Positions 5,851 to 13,649 of a stretch of DNA of 13,804 nt are shown here, piece by piece. Numbering within the stretch: position 1 is the stretch's first letter; each line of letters begins with the position of its first letter. The DNA is taken from contig JAFASB010000362.1 of assembly GCA_019244985.1 (NCBI GenBank), forward strand, positions 1-13,804, written 5' to 3'. A program made the translations under genes and the position numbers. The notes beneath the pieces were generated by a model that saw only the letters and a program-made list of their open reading frames with translations, had not been told where the DNA came from and searched no databases. Source of the DNA: Acidimicrobiia bacterium. GTDB lineage: Bacteria > Actinomycetota > Acidimicrobiia > Acidimicrobiales > AC-14.

Positions 5851-7035
5851 ATGGGGCCCGCGCCGCACACCGTGCTGCCCAGCGAGCAGGACGTCGTCGA
5901 GGTGCTTCGCGGTGTCGTGGACCCCGAGCTCGGGTCCGACATCGTCGACCTGGGCATGGTCGGCGACGTGAAGGTCGCCGCCGACGGGCGTGTGTCGGTG
6001 GGCGTCGCCCTGACCATCTCCGGTTGTCCGCTGCGCACGCAGATCCGCGAGGACGTCGAGTCCAAGGTGCGCGGCCTACCGGGCGTCGCCGACGTCGACG
6101 TGACCTTCGCGGAGATGAACCAGGAGCAACGCAGCGCGGTGATGCAGCGCGTGCGCAAGCGGCTGGCCGACAACCCGCCGGCGACCGAGGTCCCGCTGAC
6201 CACACGCGTGATCGCCGTCGCCAGCGGCAAGGGTGGAGTCGGCAAGTCGAGCGTCACCGTGAATCTGGCGACGGCGATGGCTGCGCGCGGCCTGAACGTC
6301 GGCGTGCTCGACGCCGACATCTGGGGCTTCAGCGTGCCCCGCATGCTCGGGATCAGCGGCCGGCTCGGGGCGACCGACGAGCGCAAGATCAGGCCCAACG
6401 AGCTGAAGGTCGGCAAGGGCACGCTGCAGGTCGTCAGCATGGGCTTCCTCGTCGACGACGAGCAGCAGGCTCTCATGTGGCGCGGGCTCATGCTCTCGAA
6501 GGCGCTCGAGCAGTTCCTCACCGACGTCGGGTGGGGTCCGATGGACTATCTGCTCGTTGACATGCCGCCCGGCACGGGCGACATTCAGATGGCGCTCGGC
6601 CGCCTGCTGCCCCGCACCGAGCTGCTCGTCGTCACCACGCCGGCGATCGCCGCCCAGAAGGTCGCGACGCGTGTCGCCGACATGGCCCGGCGCTCCTATC
6701 TCAAGGTGCTCGGCGTGATCGAGAACATGAGCACGTTCACGTGCGAGCACGGCACCGACTACGCCCTGTTCGGCGAGGGCGGCGGCGCGGCGCTGTCGTC
6801 CGACATCGGCGTCCCCCTCCTCGGCCAGGTCCCGCTCGAGCCGGCAGTGAGCGCTGCGAACGACGCGGGTCAGCCCCTCAGCACGACCGCTCCCGACAGC
6901 CCCGCCGGTCGCGTGTTCGCACAGGTTGCGGCGCGTATAACCGACGAGCTGCTGCCCCCCGTCGACATGGCCGGGTGCACCGCGCGCATGCTCGACGCGG
7001 TCGAGGCAAAGCTCGGCGCGACACCGAGGGCCTAG
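5851..7035 (+). CDS. mrp: Mrp/NBP35-family Fe-S cluster carrier ATPase
   Basis: This 394-aa cytoplasmic P-loop ATPase is implicated in carrying Fe-S clusters to target enzymes. Residues 11-95 form the MIP18/DUF59 domain, with DPELGSDIVDLGMV and the Cys in LTISGCPLRTQ. The ParA/Mrp ATPase follows, with deviant Walker A GKGGVGKSS (126-134), VLDADIWGFSVPRML, and DMPPGTGD (237-244). In ENMSTFTCEHGTDYALFG only the first cysteine (Cys298) of the usual CxxC cluster motif is present. ATG 5851 is preferred over upstream in-frame codons because it begins the DUF59 domain, and a -10-like TAAAAT sits just upstream, consistent with leaderless translation. It is divergent from the SufR-like gene; its stop overlaps that of the convergent histidine kinase in CTAG. 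The family call is very secure. Confidence 0.95.
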   Translation: MGPAPHTVLPSEQDVVEVLRGVVDPELGSDIVDLGMVGDVKVAADGRVSVGVALTISGCPLRTQIREDVESKVRGLPGVADVDVTFAEMNQEQRSAVMQRVRKRLADNPPATEVPLTTRVIAVASGKGGVGKSSVTVNLATAMAARGLNVGVLDADIWGFSVPRMLGISGRLGATDERKIRPNELKVGKGTLQVVSMGFLVDDEQQALMWRGLMLSKALEQFLTDVGWGPMDYLLVDMPPGTGDIQMALGRLLPRTELLVVTTPAIAAQKVATRVADMARRSYLKVLGVIENMSTFTCEHGTDYALFGEGGGAALSSDIGVPLLGQVPLEPAVSAANDAGQPLSTTAPDSPAGRVFAQVAARITDELLPPVDMAGCTARMLDAVEAKLGATPRA

Positions 7036-8735
7036 TCGCGCGTTCGCGGCGCCGGCAGGACGAGGCTGAAGAGGGCCCCGCCGTCCGGCGCCCGTTCGTA
7101 GGCCACGCGGCCGCCCATGGCCTCGACCAGGCCCTTGACCAGCGCCAGCCCGAGACCTGTCCCGCGGGCCCGGTCCCGGTCGCTGCGGCCCAGCGTGCGT
7201 AACCGGGAGAACAGCGTCGGAACCAACGACTCCGTGACGCCCGGGCCGTGGTCACGCACGGTCAGCACGACTTCGTGCTCGGTCGCCCATGCCTCGACCA
7301 TGACGGGTGCGTCTCCGTGCACGAGGGCGTTCTCGATGAGGTTGGCGAGCACCTGCTCCAGGCGGCGGGCGTCGGCCAGCACCCTGAGGTCGTCGGGGAT
7401 GCGAAGGTCGACCGACGCGGGGTGGGGGACCGACGCGAGTGCCAGCTCGACCGTCATCGCCAGCTCGACCGGGCGCACGTTCAGGACGATCGAGCGGGCC
7501 TCGAGACGGCTGACGTCGAACAGGTCGTCGGCGAGGCGGGCGATGCGCTCGGCCTGACGACGCACCGACTGACCCATGCGTTGGATCCGATCGGTCCCCA
7601 ACTCGTCGCCGTGGGTTTCGAGCGTGGCGCCCAGGCCGAGGATCGCGGTGAGGGGCTGTCGCAGGTCGTGGGTGATGAGGGCGAGGAACTCGTTCTTGGC
7701 GTCCTCGAGGTCCCGCTGGGCGGTGACGTCGCGAACGACGCCTTGGAACCCCGCGGCGATCCCACCCTCGCGTCGCGCCGTCGTCGACACCTCGAGGACC
7801 CGACGGACGCCGTCGGGCCTGCTCACCGCCAACTCGGTGCGGTCGCTGTCGTCGGTGTCGATCGTGAGACGCTCGAGGACGTTGGCACCTTCGAGCGGAG
7901 CCAGCACGTCCGACAGGGCGGCGCCGGCCAGTTGCTCGAGCGGACGGCCGAGGATGACCGCGAACGAGGAGTTGGCGAAGATCACGCGCCCGTCGAGGTC
8001 GACCTCGAAGATGCCGTCGGACGAGTGCTCGACGACGTGCTCGTAGTGGGCCCGGTTCTCCTCCTCCCGGCGCACGACCGTCTGCCAGTAGCCACGCGCC
8101 ACGGCGTCGATGAGGCGGTCCATCGCCGGGAGCACACGAGTCAGCAACAGCGACAGGGCAAGGCCCCAGTGGCGGCCCCGCTCCTCGGCGACCTCGACGG
8201 CGGTCTGCACGACCAGGTCGCGCGAGATGCGGAGAACGACCAGCAACTGCGGCAGCGGCGACCCGGTCCACGCCGCAGTGGCGCCCACCTCCTCGAGGTC
8301 GCCGACGAGTGCCTCGTCGACCTCCTCGCCTTGGCCGGTGACGGCGAGGATGGCCTCGAAGCGGTTGCGCGCCTGCTCGATGAACCGGGCCCGTTCGGCC
8401 AATCCCCACTGCGACGCCTCCGGGAAGGCGGTGGCAAAGATGTCGAACGCCCGCCGCGCCATCTCCTCGGAACGGCCGTCGAGGGCGGCGAGGAGCGCCT
8501 GGGGATCGGCAGGCTCGCCCTCGTTGTCGAACAGGTTGCCGGCGCCGCTGTCGGCGTTGCGGGCCACGAACGCCTTGAGGTCGCCGATGGCGAACCGCAC
8601 ACCGTCGGTACCGTCCGACGTGGCCGAGAGGTAACCGGCCTGCACCAGCGACGTCACGCTCTCAGGGGTGAGGTCGAGCAACGAGGCGGCCTCCTCGAGG
8701 CCAACCAACCGCGACTTCCCCAACCGATCGCTCAT
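7032..8735 (-). CDS. Soluble PAS-domain sensor histidine kinase with N-terminal helix-turn-helix
   Basis: This 567-aa protein has no membrane segment, so it is cytoplasmic. Residues 8-60 (VGLEEAASLLDLTPESVTSL, then VQAGYLSA and FAIGDLKAFVAR) resemble an excisionase/MerR-like helix-turn-helix. Residues 85-225 are all-helical, loosely like the RsbR/PucR-type sensor helices. A PAS domain spans about 228-345 (SSDGIFEVDLDGRVIFANSS). The HisKA segment has the phospho-acceptor His356 in FLALITHDLRQPL. The ATPase domain has the N-box NLIEN (465-469), DHGPG (495-499) and GTGLGLAL (525-532). ATG 8735 is preceded by GAAGG at about 8 nt; an upstream in-frame GTG lacks this. No response regulator gene is adjacent, so it is an orphan. 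Its stop overlaps that of mrp, and the MBL hydrolase gene lies 103 bp upstream on the same strand. Signal and partner unknown. Confidence 0.9.
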   Translation of the reverse strand: MSDRLGKSRLVGLEEAASLLDLTPESVTSLVQAGYLSATSDGTDGVRFAIGDLKAFVARNADSGAGNLFDNEGEPADPQALLAALDGRSEEMARRAFDIFATAFPEASQWGLAERARFIEQARNRFEAILAVTGQGEEVDEALVGDLEEVGATAAWTGSPLPQLLVVLRISRDLVVQTAVEVAEERGRHWGLALSLLLTRVLPAMDRLIDAVARGYWQTVVRREEENRAHYEHVVEHSSDGIFEVDLDGRVIFANSSFAVILGRPLEQLAGAALSDVLAPLEGANVLERLTIDTDDSDRTELAVSRPDGVRRVLEVSTTARREGGIAAGFQGVVRDVTAQRDLEDAKNEFLALITHDLRQPLTAILGLGATLETHGDELGTDRIQRMGQSVRRQAERIARLADDLFDVSRLEARSIVLNVRPVELAMTVELALASVPHPASVDLRIPDDLRVLADARRLEQVLANLIENALVHGDAPVMVEAWATEHEVVLTVRDHGPGVTESLVPTLFSRLRTLGRSDRDRARGTGLGLALVKGLVEAMGGRVAYERAPDGGALFSLVLPAPRTRD

Positions 8736-8838
8736 CGGGGCGCCTTCGGGGCCACCTCTGAGCGCGGTACGCGCCCACAAAGGTCCGCTCGCTGACGCTC
8801 GCTCACAGCTGCCTATTCAACGCCATCGGGCCGCTGCC
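8736..8838. other. Intergenic spacer with a short direct repeat
   Basis: This 103-bp gap lies between two minus-strand genes. It contains GCTCGCT twice, separated by GAC (within about 8788-8804), a direct repeat of a kind common in GC-rich genomes. I see no terminator with a T-tract, no tRNA and no coding frame with support. It must hold the histidine kinase promoter if that gene is not co-transcribed with the MBL gene, but no clear -10/-35 pair stands out. Confidence 0.35.
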
Positions 8839-9660
8839 CTACCGCTTGACTGGCCTCCACTCGCCGTCAAGGTCCTCTCCTTGAACCCTTCCCTCGGAGC
8901 TGAGCTTCAGCAGATGGGCGTGCACCGAGTGACGCGCGATCGGATGCAACGCCTCCGGCACGTCGACGTAGACGCGTTCGACGACGGCGTCGACGGTGCC
9001 TGCCCCCGCTTCGACGGCGTGCAGGACGGCTGTCTCGCGTTCGGCGCGGTGGGTCAGGTACTCGTCGATCTTGGCCGCCGGGTCCTCGATGAGGTGGCCG
9101 TGGCCTGGAGCGATCGCCCGGATCCTCAGCTTCTTGAGACGGCGCAGGGCTTCCAGGTAGGCGGTCATGTCGCCGTCGGGCGGTGAGATGACGACCGTCG
9201 ACCCCTCCATGATGTGGTCGCCGGAGAACAGCAGGCGCTCCTGCTCGAGTAGGTAGCAGAGGTGGTTGGACGCGTGGCCGGGAGTGTGGAGGGCTCGCAG
9301 GCGGAACTCGGTGGCCTCGACGCAGAACCCCTCGCCGATCGTGTCGTCGGGCTTGAACTCGTCGCGTTCGTCGAAGCCCATCACCGTGGCGCCGGTGCGC
9401 TCCTTGAGACCGGCGGTCCCCGGTGAATGGTCCGCGTGGGTGTGGGTGACGAGGATCCAGCGGATGCGGTCGCCACCGCACGCCGCTACCGCGTCGAGGT
9501 GCGTGGCGTCGTCCGGCCCGGGGTCGATGACCGCGATCTCGTCGATGCCGACGAGGTAGGTGTTGGTCCCGGGACCGGTCATCACGCCGGGGTTGGGGGC
9601 GAGCACCCGCCGGACGAGGGGACTCACGGCGCGGGCGACGCCCGGGATCAGCTCAGCCAC
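8839..9660 (-). CDS. MBL-fold metallo-hydrolase, LACTB2-like
   Basis: This 273-aa metallo-beta-lactamase-fold hydrolase has a full dinuclear metal site: HTHADH (His73, His75, Asp77, His78), His129 in LHTPGHASNH, Asp148 in FSGDHIM and His187 in APGHGHL. After the core, residues 195-270 (AERETAVLHAV, HPIARHSVHAHLLKL, SSEGRV) form the C-terminal winged-helix-like domain of the LACTB2 group. Relatives in that group are nucleases or unassigned hydrolases, so the substrate cannot be named. The GTG start at 9660 lies inside the end of the upstream Nudix gene (8-bp overlap), with an AGG about 11 nt upstream; coupling of the two is likely. The N-terminus VAELIPGVARAVSPLVRRVL is typical. An extension upstream in this frame only shadows the Nudix gene. 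Confidence 0.9.
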   Translation of the reverse strand: MAELIPGVARAVSPLVRRVLAPNPGVMTGPGTNTYLVGIDEIAVIDPGPDDATHLDAVAACGGDRIRWILVTHTHADHSPGTAGLKERTGATVMGFDERDEFKPDDTIGEGFCVEATEFRLRALHTPGHASNHLCYLLEQERLLFSGDHIMEGSTVVISPPDGDMTAYLEALRRLKKLRIRAIAPGHGHLIEDPAAKIDEYLTHRAERETAVLHAVEAGAGTVDAVVERVYVDVPEALHPIARHSVHAHLLKLSSEGRVQGEDLDGEWRPVKR

Positions 9661-10327
9661 GCTGGTATTGACCTCGCGGCGGACTGACCGCGGCGGCGGC
9701 GAGAACATCGGCGGCCGATGTCCGTTCCCCGAGCCACTGCAGACTGCGCTCGGTCGGCAGCATGAGGTCGACGTCGCGATTGGCGTGGCGCTCGAGCATG
9801 TCGACGGGGCGCACCCACTCGTGGGCGATCGTCTCGGTGGCGTCGTGAAGGGGCGTCTGCCGGTCGGGCGCGATGCAGACGAAGAAGCGCGTGTCGAAGC
9901 GTCGGGGTGCCCCCTCGGGCGTGATCCATCGGCTGACGTAGTGCATCCGGTCGACGTCGGGACGCAGGCCTTCGGACGCACACACGGCCGCGAGCGACGT
10001 GTCGCCACCCGCAATCGCCCATCGATAGGCGGAGAACCGGTCGGCCGTCGTCGGGTCGTCGAGGCGCACGACATCACCAGCAACATCGACCGCCAGCAGG
10101 AACCCGGCCTCCTCGAAGCACTCGCGCACGGCGGCCACCTTGAAGGCGAGGCTCGCATCTCCCGCCATCTCGCGATCCGCGTCGTCGACCGCTCCACCGG
10201 GAAAGACGTGCGCGCCGCCTGCGAACACCAGGCGCAGACTGCGCCGGATCATGAACACCTCGAGGCCGTGTGCGCCGTCGCGGACCAGCATCACCGTGGC
10301 CGCGTCCCGAACCGGAACGGCGGTCAC
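9653..10327 (-). CDS. Nudix hydrolase, NUDT19-like
   Basis: This 224-aa Nudix-fold protein cleaves a nucleoside diphosphate linked to another moiety. The N-terminal strand region ends in VFPGGAVDDAD (41-51). The metal-binding half of the Nudix box, VRECFEEAGF (67-76, with Glu69, Glu72, Glu73), comes after a stretch longer than the canonical GX5EX7REUXEEXGU spacing. That long insertion is usual in the NUDT19/RP2 subgroup, whose animal member hydrolyses CoA and its esters. Later motifs are RFDTRFFVCIAP and ETIAHEWVRPVDML. The GTG start at 10327 has no Shine-Dalgarno, but the family N-terminus begins here and an in-frame stop lies upstream without another start. It overlaps the MBL gene by 8 bp and is divergent from the pseudoprotease gene (63 bp). 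Substrate unproven. Confidence 0.87.
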   Translation of the reverse strand: MTAVPVRDAATVMLVRDGAHGLEVFMIRRSLRLVFAGGAHVFPGGAVDDADREMAGDASLAFKVAAVRECFEEAGFLLAVDVAGDVVRLDDPTTADRFSAYRWAIAGGDTSLAAVCASEGLRPDVDRMHYVSRWITPEGAPRRFDTRFFVCIAPDRQTPLHDATETIAHEWVRPVDMLERHANRDVDLMLPTERSLQWLGERTSAADVLAAAAVSPPRGQYQRG

Positions 10328-10376
10328 CGCAGGGAGGTGGTGCGGCGACCGAGCACGCCCGAAGGCTACTTGTGGC

Positions 10377-10382
10377 TACTGT
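10377..10382 (+). promoter_or_regulatory. Probable -10 element for a leaderless pseudoprotease transcript
   Basis: TACTGT fits TANNNT and ends 8 nt before the GTG at 10391, the same spacing as the TAAAAT before mrp. No Shine-Dalgarno lies between it and the GTG, so a leaderless transcript is likely. A GGGAGG at 10332-10337 is too far upstream to serve this start. No clear -35 is visible. Confidence 0.4.
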
Positions 10383-10390
10383 CCCTGCCC

Positions 10391-11341
10391 GTGGCGAGCT
10401 CGGACGTGCTGCCCAGCCGCGTTCCCTCCCGGTCGCAACAGCCTGCGTCTTCCTGGCGCGATCGCCTGCTGCCGAAGAGCGTGCTGGGAATGACGATGCT
10501 GCTGCTGATGGCGTCGCTCGGCGCCGCCTTCAGCGGCACCGTGCTCTACGCCTACTACGAGTACCGGCTCAACAAGAACGAGCAGCGGGTCACCAACTTC
10601 ATCAATACCTTCGACAAGCAGTTCAAGGGCGCGATCAACGCCATCGACGCCGAGCGCGAGGACGCCAAGAACCAGATCAAACAGCAACTCGAGCCCCTGC
10701 AGAAGGTCGCCGCTGAGGGCACCACGCTCGACACATTGCTGAAGAACGCGTCGCCGTCGGTGTGGTTCGTGCACACGCTCGACGAGAACGGTCAGCCTTC
10801 GGTCGGCTCGGCGTTCGTCGTGGCCTCCGACAGCAACCAGACACTGCTGCTGACCTCGTTCAACACCGTCCGGGCTGCCACCCACCAGCCCGGGCCCACG
10901 GTCTCGGTCAGCCGCGGGGGCGAGGACGACAAGGTCCAGCTGTGGACGTGGCAGGAAGACAAGGACCTCGCGCTGCTCATCCTCCAAAAGCCCAACCAGC
11001 CGCGCCTGAACTGGTCGGGCGACAGCCCGGCGGTGAAGACGGGCGACAGGGTGTTCGCGCTGTCGGGCCTCGGGGCGGCCGGCGGCAGCATCACCCAGGG
11101 GCTCGTCGCGGACGTCTCCGGCACCGGAATCCTGAGTGACACCCAGGTGGCACCGATGTTCCAGGGCGGACCGCTGATCAACTCCAAGGGCGACGTCGTG
11201 GGCGTGGCGTCCCGCGCCTATGCGCCGCTGGGGTTCCCGAGCGACGGCGTGTTCTTCTCGGTGCCAATCCGCTCGGCGTGCGACCAGGTCCTGCGCTGCC
11301 CGAGCGGCACGCCGAACGCGCCCGGCCAGCAGGGCCACTAG
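10391..11341 (+). CDS. Membrane-anchored trypsin-like (HtrA-type) pseudoprotease
   Basis: This 316-aa protein has a basic cytoplasmic lead (about 1-30), one membrane helix (about 31-55, VLGMTMLLLMASLGAAFSGT), a charged probable coiled coil (60-108) and an extracytoplasmic trypsin-like fold (about 120-300). Fold markers are VGSAFVVAS, KDLALLIL, GDRVFALSGLG and the GGPLINSKGDVVGVAS strand pair. The catalytic triad appears broken. In TSFNTV Asn158 sits at the His position, and in MFQGGP Gln258 replaces the nucleophilic Ser of GNSGGP; only Asp192 remains. It may therefore act as a scaffold or sensor at the cell envelope. The GTG start at 10391 is chosen because a -10-like element lies 8 nt upstream; the open frame upstream of it shadows the Nudix gene. 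Cys297 and Cys303 near the end could form a disulfide. It is convergent, 3 bp apart, with the penicillin-binding protein gene. Confidence 0.82.
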   Translation: MASSDVLPSRVPSRSQQPASSWRDRLLPKSVLGMTMLLLMASLGAAFSGTVLYAYYEYRLNKNEQRVTNFINTFDKQFKGAINAIDAEREDAKNQIKQQLEPLQKVAAEGTTLDTLLKNASPSVWFVHTLDENGQPSVGSAFVVASDSNQTLLLTSFNTVRAATHQPGPTVSVSRGGEDDKVQLWTWQEDKDLALLILQKPNQPRLNWSGDSPAVKTGDRVFALSGLGAAGGSITQGLVADVSGTGILSDTQVAPMFQGGPLINSKGDVVGVASRAYAPLGFPSDGVFFSVPIRSACDQVLRCPSGTPNAPGQQGH

Positions 11342-11344
11342 CAG

Positions 11345-13576
11345 CTACCCGATAAAGCCCCGCCTGATCGTCGTAGACGTCGTCGACGACGTGTCGAACG
11401 GCTCGATCGTGGTCGTCGTCGTCGGCGCCGTCGTCACGGGCGCGGCGATGCGCGGCGGCGGGAAGCTCTGTTGGTACGTGCCCCCCGTGCCCGTCTCGTC
11501 GGGATAGCGCCGGTAGCCCGGATCGATCCCGCCGCGCGCCTGACGGTCGAGCTCGTCGGCCACCGGCTTGAGCGGCGCCGGTTGGTTGAAGTCGGTCGGG
11601 GGAACGTCTTTGAGCGCCTCGGACATGAAGGTCGCCCACGTGCGCGCCGGGACGGTGCCGCCATATGTCCCGTGCGGCAGCGGGTCGGAGACTTCGCCGT
11701 CGGAGTTGCCGTACCAGACCGCGGTCGAGAGCGTCGGTGTGTAGCCGACGAACCACGCGTTCCCGAAGTTGTCCGTGGTTCCCGTCTTGCCGGCCGCCGG
11801 GCGGTTGATGTTGGCGGACGTGCCGGTGCCACCCGAGATCACGCCGCGCAGGACGTCGGTGACGTTGTCGGCGATGACCTCCTGCATGACCCGCTTGGGG
11901 TCGCGCTTGGTGTTGTCTTCGAGCACGGTGCCGTTGGAGTCCTCGATCTTGACGATCGGCGTCGCCGGGTTCTGCAGGCCCCTGGCTGCGAACACTGAGT
12001 AGGCGGCGGCCATGTCGACAGGTGCGACGTCGGGGGAGCCAAGCGTGAGGCTGCTCTGGTAGGCCTGTCCGGTCACGGCGTCGGTGCCGTCGGCGTTCAC
12101 CCGTGTGATGCCAAGGCGGTGCGCGAGCTCGGCGGTCGCCTTCACGCCGACGTTGCCAATCAGCTGGGCGAACACCGTGTTCACCGAATGGACGGTGGCC
12201 GAACGCAGCGTCATGGCGCCCCCGCCCTCGCCCTCGACGTTGTGCACGGTGCACGAGGAACCGGCCGTGGCGACGCAGTGGGGGTAGGTGTAGGCGTTCG
12301 GCGCCGGGTACACCCGCTCGGGTGTGATGCCCTCCTCGAACGCCTTCGCCAGCGTGAAGGGCTTGAACGACGACCCCGGCTGGCGTCCGCCGCCGCCCCC
12401 CGGCACGCAGATCGGCTGATCCGACGGCGCCGTCGCCGTGCCGGTCCCCGACTCCTCGGGCTTCGCCGGCGGCGGGCAGGCGCCCAGGGCGAGGTTGACC
12501 TGCGATGCCGCGAAGTCGCGGCCGCCGACGAGTGCCTTGACGAACCCCGTCTGGGGCTCGACGGAGACGAGCGACATCTCGCGCGGCGCCTTCGTGCCCT
12601 TCAGGGCATTGGCCACAGACGCCTCGGCATCGGACTGCAGGTTCGGGTCGAGGCTGGTCTGGATGCGCAAGCCGCCGCGGTACACCTTGTCGTGGCCGTA
12701 CTTGGCGACGAGGTACTTGCTGACGTAGTCCACGAAGTACGGGAACTGGGTCTGCTGGCGTTCGGGTGGAAAGACGTTCGTATGCGGCCCCTTCGGTTCC
12801 GGCGTCGCCGCACCCACCACGTAGATGCGCGCCGCCATCGCCTGGCTGAACTGATCGGGCGTGATCCGCTTCTGGTCCAGCATCTGCTGCAGCACCAACT
12901 CCCGTCGCTGTTCGGCGGCGTCGGCGTTGATGCGCGGGTCGTAGTAGCTCGGGGCGCGGATCACAGCCGCGAGCAGCGCCGCCTCGGCCAGCGTGATCTG
13001 GGTGACGGGCTTGCGGAAGTAGGTCTGGCTGGCCGCGCCCGCGCCGTAGGCACCGCCGCCGAGGTAGATCGTCGACAGGTACTGGTAGAGGATCTGGTCC
13101 TTTGGCGCCTGACGGTCGAGCTGGCTGGCGAGGATGGCTTCGCGCACCTTTCGAGCGACCGACCGCTCGCTCCCGGTGTACGCGTTCTTCACGTACTGCT
13201 GGGTGATCGTCGATCCGCCCTGGATGGATTCGCCGCGGATGTCGGCCCACATGGCGCGCAGCGTGCCCTGCGGGTCGACGCCACCGTGGCTGTAGAAGCG
13301 CTTGTCCTCGATCGCCACGACGGCCTGTTTGAGAAACTCGGGGATGTCCTTCTCCTGCACTGGGATCGACGTCTCGAATTCGCGGAACACGGCGATCTCG
13401 TTGCCGTTGATGTCGTAGACGTGACTCATGCTCGACGTCGCGTTGAGCTTCGGCTTTGGCAGCGTGGCCGGCAGTGGGAGGAACAGGAACGCGCCCAGGA
13501 CCGTGCCCACCGTGCCAACCGGGACGAGAATGGCGCTGGCGATGAAGACGAGCCCTGCTCGTACGGCGCGATGCAT
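11345..13576 (-). CDS. Class A penicillin-binding protein (glycosyltransferase GT51 + transpeptidase)
   Basis: This 743-aa bifunctional peptidoglycan synthase polymerises lipid II and cross-links stem peptides outside the membrane. One membrane helix (about 8-36) is followed by GT51: VAIEDKRFYSHGGVD with catalytic Glu90, GGSTITQQYVKN (120-131), and RKVREAILA (142-150). The transpeptidase has SSFK with nucleophile Ser402 and Lys405, SVN (464-466) and KTGTTD (597-602). The C-terminus is Thr-rich (TTAPTTTTTIEP), with no PASTA domain. A Pro/Gly-rich insert before SSFK and a following loop carry four cysteines (367, 390, 434, 442) that could form disulfides. ATG 13576 has GAGGG 6 nt upstream. It is divergent from the probable selA and convergent with the pseudoprotease. 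It is ponA-type, but I give no symbol because several paralogue names exist. Confidence 0.95.
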   Translation of the reverse strand: MHRAVRAGLVFIASAILVPVGTVGTVLGAFLFLPLPATLPKPKLNATSSMSHVYDINGNEIAVFREFETSIPVQEKDIPEFLKQAVVAIEDKRFYSHGGVDPQGTLRAMWADIRGESIQGGSTITQQYVKNAYTGSERSVARKVREAILASQLDRQAPKDQILYQYLSTIYLGGGAYGAGAASQTYFRKPVTQITLAEAALLAAVIRAPSYYDPRINADAAEQRRELVLQQMLDQKRITPDQFSQAMAARIYVVGAATPEPKGPHTNVFPPERQQTQFPYFVDYVSKYLVAKYGHDKVYRGGLRIQTSLDPNLQSDAEASVANALKGTKAPREMSLVSVEPQTGFVKALVGGRDFAASQVNLALGACPPPAKPEESGTGTATAPSDQPICVPGGGGGRQPGSSFKPFTLAKAFEEGITPERVYPAPNAYTYPHCVATAGSSCTVHNVEGEGGGAMTLRSATVHSVNTVFAQLIGNVGVKATAELAHRLGITRVNADGTDAVTGQAYQSSLTLGSPDVAPVDMAAAYSVFAARGLQNPATPIVKIEDSNGTVLEDNTKRDPKRVMQEVIADNVTDVLRGVISGGTGTSANINRPAAGKTGTTDNFGNAWFVGYTPTLSTAVWYGNSDGEVSDPLPHGTYGGTVPARTWATFMSEALKDVPPTDFNQPAPLKPVADELDRQARGGIDPGYRRYPDETGTGGTYQQSFPPPRIAAPVTTAPTTTTTIEPFDTSSTTSTTIRRGFIG

Positions 13577-13649
13577 GAGTGGCCCTCAGTTCACCACGGG
13601 AGCGGGTTCGACCAACCGGCAGCCACGGTCCCGTCAGTAATCTCTCGCC
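13577..13649. promoter_or_regulatory. Divergent promoter region; -10-like TAATCT for the plus-strand gene
   Basis: This 73-bp gap lies between the penicillin-binding protein gene (minus) and a plus-strand gene. TAATCT (13638-13643) fits a -10 and ends 6 nt before GTG 13650, again with no Shine-Dalgarno, suggesting a leaderless start. On the minus side GAGGG serves the PBP start. I found no convincing -35 on either strand. Confidence 0.4.

Noticed and set aside
5817..6521. Upstream extension of the SufR-like regulator frame
   Set aside because: It is antisense to mrp, Ser/Thr/Arg-rich and motif-free; the regulator domain starts at ATG 5816.
8785..8810. GCTCGCT direct repeat as a possible CRISPR or terminator
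   Set aside because: Only two 7-nt copies 3 nt apart; no spacers, no inverted pairing, no T-tract.
9560..10390. Upstream extension of the pseudoprotease frame by about 277 codons
   Set aside because: It runs antisense over the Nudix gene and shows no domain; the membrane-protein N-terminus and a -10-like element support GTG 10391.
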